From contig JAISZT010000006.1 of assembly GCA_031284485.1 (NCBI GenBank), positions 1 to 34,642 of the forward strand: 34,642 bases of DNA. Reading direction: 5' to 3'. Origin of the DNA: Desulfovibrio sp. Its GTDB lineage: Bacteria > Desulfobacterota > Desulfovibrionia > Desulfovibrionales > Desulfovibrionaceae. This document shows, in pieces, positions 16,292-22,764 of this stretch. The translations under genes and the position numbers were made by a program. Position 1 is the first letter of the stretch; each line of letters begins with the position of its first letter. The notes beneath the pieces are model-generated. The model did no database searches. It was not told the origin of the DNA and saw nothing but the letters and a program-made list of their open reading frames with translations.

Positions 16292-17176
16292 TTAAAAGGA
16301 CTTGGTTATGGTCAGGACTGTGGTATTTCCCTGAGAGGCGTTTCTGTTGTCGTATTCCCACAGTGAACGGAGGGATATGTGGGTCTGCCATGCCGGGATG
16401 GCCACGCTGATTTCCGGGCCGATGCCGTTGATTTGCTCACGGTCATTTGTCGCGCCTCTACCTCTGTCCGGCGCGACTTGCCACAAATTGTATCCGGCGA
16501 TGCCTACCTCAAATATGTCCAGGAAGCGTTTTCCGATGCCCCATTCAACGTGAAAGTGGTCGCCGGGGGCAAATCCGTTCGAATCTCTGCGTTCGGAATG
16601 CACCTGGTATCGGGCCAGAGCGGACACGCTCCAGGATTTTTCCTCATCAAGATAGATGGTTCCGCCCAAACTTGCCATTCCTGTCCAGAAGCCCTTGCCC
16701 GGGCTGGCCGGTTTATTCCTGTCATATTCTCCGGTGGGAAAATAGCCGCCCAGCGCCAATGCGCCGTCCCATCGCTCACCATGCCAGGACAACAAGATCG
16801 GATCCATGGATATATCGCCGAGGCCGAACCTGTTTTCATCAAAAACGGGATTCATTGAGATGTTTGTATAGACAAGTGGAACTACAACATCCATGCCCAG
16901 ATTGGCGCCCAGGATTTTTATATCGGACATGTACACAAAGCGATTGGCCAGGGCATACACCGAGGCCTTGAAATCTCCTGTTTCATTTCCGGATTTGTCG
17001 TTCATCCTGTCAGCGGTATAAAGGACATTGTACATGCGCCAATGAAAGCCTTCCGGAGGTAAGGAAGCCACCTTGATTCCTTCCACTCCAAGCGTGTAAT
17101 GTCCCGATGCCGCAAAGGCTGAACCGCCGACAAGAAGGCTGAGGCACAGCACTGCCAGAAGGTAAACATATTTCAT
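16292..17176 (-). CDS. outer-membrane beta-barrel protein, Phenol_MetA_deg/SphA-like
   Basis: The 294-residue protein has a signal peptide (VYLLAVLCLSLLVGGSAFA) and then alternating amphipathic strands, ending in a terminal Phe (VLTITKSF), which is typical of an outer-membrane barrel. Landmarks GVEGIKVASLPPEGFHWRMY, GLGDISMDPILLSWHGERWD and ALGGYFPTGEYDRNK match the family annotated as MetA-pathway/SphA-like transporter. These proteins are presumed to pass hydrophobic or aromatic compounds. As the last gene of the minus-strand run that contains two RdhA-like proteins, it might admit a halogenated aromatic. That link is inference from position. The ribosome binding site is GGGAG. Confidence 0.82.
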   Translation of the reverse strand: MKYVYLLAVLCLSLLVGGSAFAASGHYTLGVEGIKVASLPPEGFHWRMYNVLYTADRMNDKSGNETGDFKASVYALANRFVYMSDIKILGANLGMDVVVPLVYTNISMNPVFDENRFGLGDISMDPILLSWHGERWDGALALGGYFPTGEYDRNKPASPGKGFWTGMASLGGTIYLDEEKSWSVSALARYQVHSERRDSNGFAPGDHFHVEWGIGKRFLDIFEVGIAGYNLWQVAPDRGRGATNDREQINGIGPEISVAIPAWQTHISLRSLWEYDNRNASQGNTTVLTITKSF

Positions 17177-17254
17177 ATAAAATCTCCCTGAGTATAATTG
17201 TCCTTGTCAATTCAAGAGGCGCTGTTGTTCTTTTACTGTGATGAAGTCCCGTGT

Positions 17255-17980
17255 TCAGGAAAAATCCAGAGCGCGGAAGGAGAACCCGCCGTGCCGGTAG
17301 ATCCGCAGGAAAATGGCGCTGTTGTTGCCCTGAGCGGCCGCAATTGCCGCTTTTGCCTCCTTGGCTGTGGACAGGGGGGTATTGCCTGCGGAAACGATCA
17401 CGTCACCGGAGTGCAATCCGGCTGTGGAAGCCACTGTGTCAGGAAAAACGCGAACAATGAGCAACCCCGCGCTGTCCAGACCCATCCGCGCCGTTTCTTC
17501 AGCGGAAACCTCCTGCACCATAACTCCTATCCTGCCGGAGTCGGCCTGTGTGGGCGCACACCTGCATCCGCCGCATTCAGCCATTTGGGGCTCCGGGCGC
17601 TCACCCACGGCAACGGACAGTTCTTGCTGTTTCCCCTCACGCCATATCGTGACATTGGCGGCGGAACCGGGTTTGATGGCGGCCATTTTTTCAAGTAAGT
17701 CTCGGGCATTGGCCACGTTATTGCCGTTCAGGGCGACGATCACATCCGCCGGACGGATGCCGGCTTTCATGGCCGGCTGATCGGCAAAGGCGTCGTTGAC
17801 CAGCGCCCCGCCGGCTTTGGGCAGGGCCAGCGCCTTGGCGGCGGCTTCGTCCACATCCTGAACCGTAATGCCCATCCATCCTCTGGAGGTTTGTTCCGCA
17901 GTCCATGCAGGCGTGCCCATAAGGATAAAAGAAAGGCATAAAATCGTAATCCATCCAAAAAAACTCAATGGGACGCGCAT
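17255..17980 (-). CDS. exported protein with two PDZ domains and a CxxCxC linker, no protease domain
   Basis: The 241-residue protein has a signal peptide (ITILCLSFILMGTPAWTA), a first PDZ domain at about residues 33-127 (GWMGITVQDVDEAAAKALAL, then AGIRPADVIVALNG), a linker with C136, C139 and C141 (ECGGCRCAP), and a second PDZ at about 149-240 (GLHSGDVIVSAGN). It looks like the C-terminal half of a DegP/HtrA protease without the trypsin-like domain, so a chaperone or scaffold role in the periplasm is more likely than proteolysis. The linker Cys trio could bind metal. It follows the three ferredoxin-like genes, with AGGAG before the ATG, and may help assemble their periplasmic domains (inference). 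Confidence 0.82.
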   Translation of the reverse strand: MRVPLSFFGWITILCLSFILMGTPAWTAEQTSRGWMGITVQDVDEAAAKALALPKAGGALVNDAFADQPAMKAGIRPADVIVALNGNNVANARDLLEKMAAIKPGSAANVTIWREGKQQELSVAVGERPEPQMAECGGCRCAPTQADSGRIGVMVQEVSAEETARMGLDSAGLLIVRVFPDTVASTAGLHSGDVIVSAGNTPLSTAKEAKAAIAAAQGNNSAIFLRIYRHGGFSFRALDFS

Positions 17981-18070
17981 AATTTTACTCCTGTATAAAA
18001 GTTACAAGTTGAAGAAAACATCACCTCAATCAGTTCCTGGGCTATAGCTGAGACAGTTCTCAATGGCGGC

Positions 18071-18442
18071 TCATCCCTCCTTTTCATGAATTATTCCGGG
18101 AGCGGCATCCCGGTTTTTGATTTTTTTGCCGGATCGTTCCGGCGGCAAAAGTTCACAGGCCGCAAGACCCCTGGGACAATCGACACGGCACATGCCGCAG
18201 CGGATGCACACATCGTTCAGATCCTTATAAAATTGGTCGTCTCTGGCCCCGGTCTTGGCCCAGATCATGCCCTGGAAAGCATTGACCTTGCCGTGGCGTC
18301 CGGGACAATGCGTGATGCAACTCTGGCACTCCGTGCATAACATCACCGCGCCGCGATGTTTGAGCAGCAGGCCAGCCGCCAGGGCAATCAGCAGGAGCAG
18401 GGGCAAAATGGAGCAGGCCGTGTACAGTGTGAGAAGACTCAC
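18071..18442 (-). CDS. membrane-anchored 2x[4Fe-4S] ferredoxin-like protein, predicted cytoplasmic face
   Basis: The 123-residue protein has one N-terminal membrane helix (residues ~7-27). Two complete clusters follow: C36, C39, C42, C46 (CTECQSCITHCP) and C79, C82, C85, C89 (CIRCGMCRVDCP). There is no positive charge before the helix and KHR directly after it, so the cluster domain is predicted in the cytoplasm, opposite to its two operon neighbours. It starts with GTG overlapping the upstream stop (GTGA). It probably passes electrons between a cytoplasmic or quinol-side donor and the outward-facing ferredoxins. That role is inferred. Confidence 0.85.
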   Translation of the reverse strand: MSLLTLYTACSILPLLLLIALAAGLLLKHRGAVMLCTECQSCITHCPGRHGKVNAFQGMIWAKTGARDDQFYKDLNDVCIRCGMCRVDCPRGLAACELLPPERSGKKIKNRDAAPGIIHEKEG

Positions 18443-19143
18443 TGGATCACCCTTGGCTGGATAACAGTTTCAAGTTGGTACAGGTCAGGGAGATTGGCCA
18501 GAGTATGGCGTAAATCGGCCTTGTAAAAGGCTCCCAGCGTACATACGGTAAAGCATTTGCCCGAACGGGGGCAATTGCCGTATATGACTGAAGGCACGAT
18601 GGCGCCGTTTTTTGCCTGATTCATCTGAATGACTCCCTTGCTTATCACCGGGCAGACCTCCAGACAGCGCGTACATACCGGGTACATGCATTGTTGCACG
18701 CCAAAACGCAGACCATTGGCCCTGGCCGTGCGAATGAGGGTCAAAAAATTCGTCACATCGGCTTTGCCGTTGACGCGGCGGAAAATTTTATAACCCTCCA
18801 CGGCCGGCCCTTTGAAAAAAGCGAGGTACTCGGGGTAATCATCACCGGTGATGCGCACCGCGCCGTCACGTATGGTTTTCAGGGTGCCGTACTGACGGCC
18901 CTGATCGTCGTAGGCAAAAACCACAATCTGCGTTGTGCTCACCGGCGTGTCAAAAATGAGGGTCACGGCATCGTCTTCAAAGACAACCTCAGGTTCAATC
19001 GGCGCCCGGATTCCCGGATAGGTGCCTTCATATACGGTAAGATCAGGCTTTTGAAATAGCTGCAGTATAAAGCCCGTCAGCAGCAACCCCAGAAAAAGCA
19101 TCGCCGGAGCGAAAAGGGTTTGGCTTCTAAAGAGACGCAGCAT
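18439..19143 (-). CDS. membrane-anchored Fe-S protein with an atypical second cluster motif
   Basis: The 234-residue protein has an N-terminal helix with Arg residues before it (MLRLFRSQ), so the rest is predicted outside. A beta-rich domain of about 100 residues (residues 40-140, e.g. DDAVTLIFDTPVSTTQIVVF) precedes the clusters. The first cluster motif is C-x4-C-x2-C-x3-C (CMYPVCTRCLEVCP); the second has only three Cys in NCPRSGKCFTVC. The second site may hold a [3Fe-4S] centre, use a distant ligand, or be lost. I do not recognise the extra domain. The gene overlaps its upstream neighbour by 17 bases and the downstream gene by 4. Confidence 0.8.
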   Translation of the reverse strand: MLRLFRSQTLFAPAMLFLGLLLTGFILQLFQKPDLTVYEGTYPGIRAPIEPEVVFEDDAVTLIFDTPVSTTQIVVFAYDDQGRQYGTLKTIRDGAVRITGDDYPEYLAFFKGPAVEGYKIFRRVNGKADVTNFLTLIRTARANGLRFGVQQCMYPVCTRCLEVCPVISKGVIQMNQAKNGAIVPSVIYGNCPRSGKCFTVCTLGAFYKADLRHTLANLPDLYQLETVIQPRVIQ

Positions 19144-19597
19144 TTCGGTAATCCTTGATGATGGTCATGATGGGCAGCTTGATGGGACAGATGCGTTCGC
19201 AGTTGCCGCACAAAATGCAAAAAGACGCAGCGTAACGGGCCTGCATGCGGGAAACAAATACCTCATCCCGCGCCTGTTCCGGGGTGAGATTGTTTATGTC
19301 CACTCTCTGTCCGGCGCTATTGACCAGCGGCATATTTCTGTCCAGCAAGGCCGCTTCATGGGGCAAAAGCTTTACGTTAACCGCCTGCATCATGGTGGTG
19401 CGGTCGTTTGCCGTTGCCGCCGCGATAAATCCGTAAGGATCAAGCCCGATGGGGCAAGACTGGCGGCAAAGCCCGCAATTGTAGCAGGTGATTGTCCATG
19501 GATACCCCGAGGCTACGGCACTGGCCGCCACAATGCCCACATAGGCGAGAATGACAAGGTAGCAACCTATATTGACCAGAAAGAACACGCGTTTCAT
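19127..19597 (-). CDS. membrane-anchored 2x[4Fe-4S] ferredoxin-like protein, predicted periplasmic face
   Basis: From the ATG at 19597 (TGATG junction with the upstream stop; GTG 19600 is an alternative) the product has 156 residues. A single helix follows MKR, so the remainder should lie outside the cytoplasm. Two cluster motifs are seen: CYNCGLCRQSCP (Cys 38, 41, 44, 48) followed by IGLDPYGFI, and CILCGNCERICP (Cys 127, 130, 133, 137). The clusters are separated by about 80 residues, as in HdrC/GlpC-like electron carriers. It probably takes part in the electron path to the RdhA-like proteins. No Tat signal is present. Confidence 0.85.
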   Translation of the reverse strand: MKRVFFLVNIGCYLVILAYVGIVAASAVASGYPWTITCYNCGLCRQSCPIGLDPYGFIAAATANDRTTMMQAVNVKLLPHEAALLDRNMPLVNSAGQRVDINNLTPEQARDEVFVSRMQARYAASFCILCGNCERICPIKLPIMTIIKDYRNAASL

Positions 19598-21042
19598 CAC
19601 AGCACCATTAAACTGGTCCCGGCCAGCGCGCCGCTCAGAATGCCACCGGGATGCCAGAAAGGTTTGCCGAACAGATGGTTGTTGTACATGGCGCAGACAA
19701 TGCTTGAGGCCAGGAGCAAAATGGCTTGCGGCACACCTGGCCTGCCGTCCCCTACTCCGAACACGAGGGTTGAAACTCCGGCGGCTGCCACTCCCAAAAT
19801 CAGGCCGATTTGTTGCGGCATGACGGATGTTCCGGATTTCAGACCCAGATTGCCTTCTCCTGTGCCGCCGATGCCGCCCAAGGGCGAGGGGCCGCAGGAA
19901 CCGGCACAGGCAAGCAGAAAAGCGACCAGAAGTATGGGCAGGGCCGCGGCGTGGCCGGTAGCTTTGGTGATTTCCTGCCCGAACATGAGCACTCCGGGCA
20001 GCATGGAGGTGGAGAGAATGCGTCCGCAGGGCATGGGAAAAATGAGCGGCGTGTATGCCAGCACAATGCCCACCAGGATAAAGCCGAAGGGGATTTTTTC
20101 GGCCACAAAAACCAGAAATTCTTTAAAGACGTCAAACCCGCCGCTCACTACCAGCGCACCGGCCACCATAAAGCCTGCGGTCATGGCCGTAAGCGGATGG
20201 AAGGCAATGTTTCCGACCATTTTTTGCAGACTTACCTTGCCTGCCAGCATGATCAGTAGCGTCAGGAGCAGCAGCAGGGCCTGCAGGGGTATGGGCGGCT
20301 CCACCACAAAAATTGCGGCCATGCCCACGAAGAAGAGCAGACACGACAACCATGCTCCAGGCGGCAGGGGCGGTTCCAGCGGCCTGGGCGTTTCCTTGAT
20401 GACAACGGCGACCTTGCTGATCCTGGATGAAGCGAACATGGTGACTGAGGTACACAACATGATCGCCCACTGCATGTGGTTGGAGAACCCGTGCGGCAGA
20501 TAACCCGCCATGCCTTCACCCATCATGCCTATGCCGCCGAGAGGGGAAGGGCCGCAGGACGCCGCGGCGTTGACCACAAAGCCGGTAACCACAGCCGGGG
20601 CCAGGGTGGGATTGTTCGTGGCCTGACTTACAGAGCGACCGAGCATGAGCACAAGGGGCATCAGGGCCGCAGCCCAGACCCGGCCGCAGGGCATGGCTAT
20701 GATATTGGGCAGGTTGACCACCAGAAACACTGCGCCCGGCAGACCTATCCACCGCGAATGCGCGGCCGCTTCCATGATTTTTCCCGCTGCCTTGAACCCT
20801 CCCGCTGCTTCAACCGTTCCGGCCAGCAGAAACCCCGCCAGGGCAGCGGTGATGGGATGAAGAGTGGTGACGGAAAAAAGCAGGCCGCGGGAGAGAGGGA
20901 ACCCCGCAGCCAGCGAAAGGCCGAGAAAAAGCAAAGCGGCAAGCACCATGACCGATTGGAGCGGCAGCATGTGCTGGGGTATCCATCTGTTGAACGAGGC
21001 CACTACCAGACCAAAAAAGATGACCAAGGTAAGAACGCCCAC
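19597..21042 (-). CDS. internally duplicated ion-transporter-superfamily membrane protein
   Basis: The 481-residue polytopic protein has two halves related by an exact 220-residue offset: HPITAALAGFLLAG (62-75) matches HPLTAMTAGFMVAG (282-295), MPCGR occurs at 117 and 337, and SCGPSPLGGIG at 162 and 382. Inverted or repeated halves with Pro/Gly-broken hairpins near conserved Ser-Cys-Gly-Pro are typical of SLC13/ArsB/CitM-like ion transporters. I do not recognise the exact family. Within this operon it may move halide, an organohalide or another anion; this is speculative. The start is GTG with AAGGA upstream. It lies 32 bases after the second RdhA-like gene and overlaps the ferredoxin-like gene. 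Confidence 0.78.
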   Translation of the reverse strand: MGVLTLVIFFGLVVASFNRWIPQHMLPLQSVMVLAALLFLGLSLAAGFPLSRGLLFSVTTLHPITAALAGFLLAGTVEAAGGFKAAGKIMEAAAHSRWIGLPGAVFLVVNLPNIIAMPCGRVWAAALMPLVLMLGRSVSQATNNPTLAPAVVTGFVVNAAASCGPSPLGGIGMMGEGMAGYLPHGFSNHMQWAIMLCTSVTMFASSRISKVAVVIKETPRPLEPPLPPGAWLSCLLFFVGMAAIFVVEPPIPLQALLLLLTLLIMLAGKVSLQKMVGNIAFHPLTAMTAGFMVAGALVVSGGFDVFKEFLVFVAEKIPFGFILVGIVLAYTPLIFPMPCGRILSTSMLPGVLMFGQEITKATGHAAALPILLVAFLLACAGSCGPSPLGGIGGTGEGNLGLKSGTSVMPQQIGLILGVAAAGVSTLVFGVGDGRPGVPQAILLLASSIVCAMYNNHLFGKPFWHPGGILSGALAGTSLMVL

Positions 21043-21074
21043 AAAAATCCTTAATATGTTTGGCCCGCAATGCC

Positions 21075-22466
21075 TTATGCCGGCCTGTCGGGTTGGTAGG
21101 GTTGCATGTCGCCGTACCCAAGAAAATTATCCAGGAGCAGTAGGATGTTATTTGTGATGATATTGTTGCGCGTCGCCATGTAGGTTGCCACCCGGTGCAA
21201 AAGGAGATCCGGCTTGTTGAAAGGACAAGAACCGATGCAGGCCAGGCATTTCGGATTGCCGAGCAGATAATCAAAACAGCGCTGACCGTCTGTCACCCAT
21301 TTTACAACGCCGCGCTCTTCCTTTGGGGCGCCTAGAGGCACAGCCTTCACCGGGCAGGCATAAGCGCATTTTTCGCAACTCGTGCAAAAAGCCTGCAAAC
21401 CGAGATCCACGGGTTTATCTACAACCAGCGGCATGTTGGTGGTCACCACGGAAAAACTTGCTCTTGGTCCATATTTTTGCGTCAGCAACAGGCCGTTGCG
21501 GCCCAATTCGCCCAGACCGGCGCTTTGGGCCAGAGGTATGATCTGCACTTCGCTCCAGCGGGAATAATGCGCTCTGGCCTCATAGCCCAGCGAACGGATA
21601 TGTCGGGCCAGCTCCACCGCACTGCGTCCGCCTTCACTGAAAAAACGCATGGTTTCCTTGATTTTTTCCAGTTCTTCCGGGGGGACAACATCTGTCCCGG
21701 ACATCGGCGTCTTGTCCGCCAGTATGGCCGCTATTTCTTCCGGCAGAGAGGTGTAGAACTCCCTCCAGGGCAATGGCGCTGAAGGCAGGGCCAGTTGGTA
21801 GGGCAAGTCCACACCCAGAACAATGGCATACTCATGAGGCAGATTGATGGTCTGGCCTTTGTGATTCGCCGTAAACACGTGGGCCTGATCCAGTCTGGTT
21901 ATTCCCACCAGCCCCGCCTTCAGGCCGGCGGCCTGATTCTTGATATATGACGTGAGAACGGAAATGTCCTTAATGTCCATTTTCTCCGGGTTGATCGGGC
22001 CGTCGCGTCTGGTCTTGTTGCTGATGCCGCCGAGGCATATATCGAAAATGGTCAGAGTGATTTCATCGTCGGGCAGGACGCCTTCAGCCTGGACATAGAG
22101 AGAACTTCCGGCCTGCTCGCGGGAATCCAGACGCCGCAGATGGTTCCTCCCGGACAGTGCCGGGGAGGGGTTGAGGTTAAAGGGTATGAACAAAAAGGCA
22201 ACGAACAGGGTCAAGCCGATGCCGCCCCAGCGCATGACGGCGCGGGCGGCTTTGCCGCGCAGCCTGTTTTTTCTGTAACATCGGATGCAGTATATATAGA
22301 GGGCCAGGGAAAAAATCAGAGTCCAGCCGGTTATCACAAAGCCTGTCTTGAGTTTTTCCGCGAAGGTTGTGGAGAGAAACAGAAAAAGCAGGCAGTTCCA
22401 CAAAAAACCCAGCAACAGGCAATACCAGACATACCATGGAGTTTTTTCGGGTTGTGACATAGCCAT
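21075..22466 (-). CDS. reductive-dehalogenase-like protein 2 (RdhA family) with N-terminal TM helices
   Basis: Product of 463 residues from ATG 22466 (GGTGA five bases upstream); an in-frame GTG at 22475 is an alternative and is used for numbering here. Three TM helices occupy about residues 14-35, 45-64 and 83-99. A strongly basic loop (RCYRKNRLRGKAAR) between helices 2 and 3 fixes it inside and the catalytic domain outside. The catalytic part shows the RdhA/QueG-type corrinoid-domain stretch LAQSAGLGELGRNGLLLTQK and ends with two clusters: C364, C367, C370, C374 (CTSCEKCAYACP) and C400, C410, C413, C417. There is no Tat signal. The family uses a corrinoid and two [4Fe-4S] clusters for reductive dehalogenation, but the substrate cannot be read here. 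Confidence 0.85.
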   Translation of the reverse strand: MAMSQPEKTPWYVWYCLLLGFLWNCLLFLFLSTTFAEKLKTGFVITGWTLIFSLALYIYCIRCYRKNRLRGKAARAVMRWGGIGLTLFVAFLFIPFNLNPSPALSGRNHLRRLDSREQAGSSLYVQAEGVLPDDEITLTIFDICLGGISNKTRRDGPINPEKMDIKDISVLTSYIKNQAAGLKAGLVGITRLDQAHVFTANHKGQTINLPHEYAIVLGVDLPYQLALPSAPLPWREFYTSLPEEIAAILADKTPMSGTDVVPPEELEKIKETMRFFSEGGRSAVELARHIRSLGYEARAHYSRWSEVQIIPLAQSAGLGELGRNGLLLTQKYGPRASFSVVTTNMPLVVDKPVDLGLQAFCTSCEKCAYACPVKAVPLGAPKEERGVVKWVTDGQRCFDYLLGNPKCLACIGSCPFNKPDLLLHRVATYMATRNNIITNNILLLLDNFLGYGDMQPYQPDRPA

Positions 22467-22532
22467 GACATTCACCGTGGTCTGCTCGGCGGGTTTCCGG
22501 CGCCATGCCGGAGCCCGCCAGGCAGGTTCAGA

Positions 22533-22760
22533 TCAACTGGTTCGGGGTTTCCAGAAAAAAAGCACCGAGAGCGCGGGTGTCACGAGCACAACAAACAGGA
22601 GGAGGAACCTCCAGCCGGCCTGGGGGGTGCCGAGGGCGTGCCCGTCATACCAGGCCCACAGCCCGAAAAGCAACATGCCGGAGGTAACGGTGATCAGGTA
22701 CAGTTCACCCCAGCCCAGATGCGCGCTTATGCCGCCCTTTTTTATTTGTAGTCCAAACAT
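22533..22760 (-). CDS. small two-TM membrane protein, RdhB-like anchor
   Basis: The 75-residue protein has two hydrophobic helices (LYLITVTSGMLLFGLWAW and WRFLLLFVVLVTPALSVLFF) and a short Lys-containing N-terminus. It starts 4 bases after the stop of the first RdhA-like gene, with GAGGAG as ribosome binding site. Classical rdhA genes are followed by rdhB, a small membrane protein of 2-3 helices that anchors the exported RdhA. Size and position fit that role, although these RdhA-like proteins already carry their own helices. Sequence similarity to known RdhB could not be judged. Confidence 0.65.
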   Translation of the reverse strand: MFGLQIKKGGISAHLGWGELYLITVTSGMLLFGLWAWYDGHALGTPQAGWRFLLLFVVLVTPALSVLFFWKPRTS

Positions 22761-22764
22761 GCTG

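Noticed and set aside
21075..22466. Epoxyqueuosine reductase (QueG) for RdhA-like protein 2
   Set aside because: QueG shares the corrinoid-domain stretch and the ferredoxin-like tail, but is soluble. Three N-terminal TM helices and the rdh-like context argue for the RdhA family.
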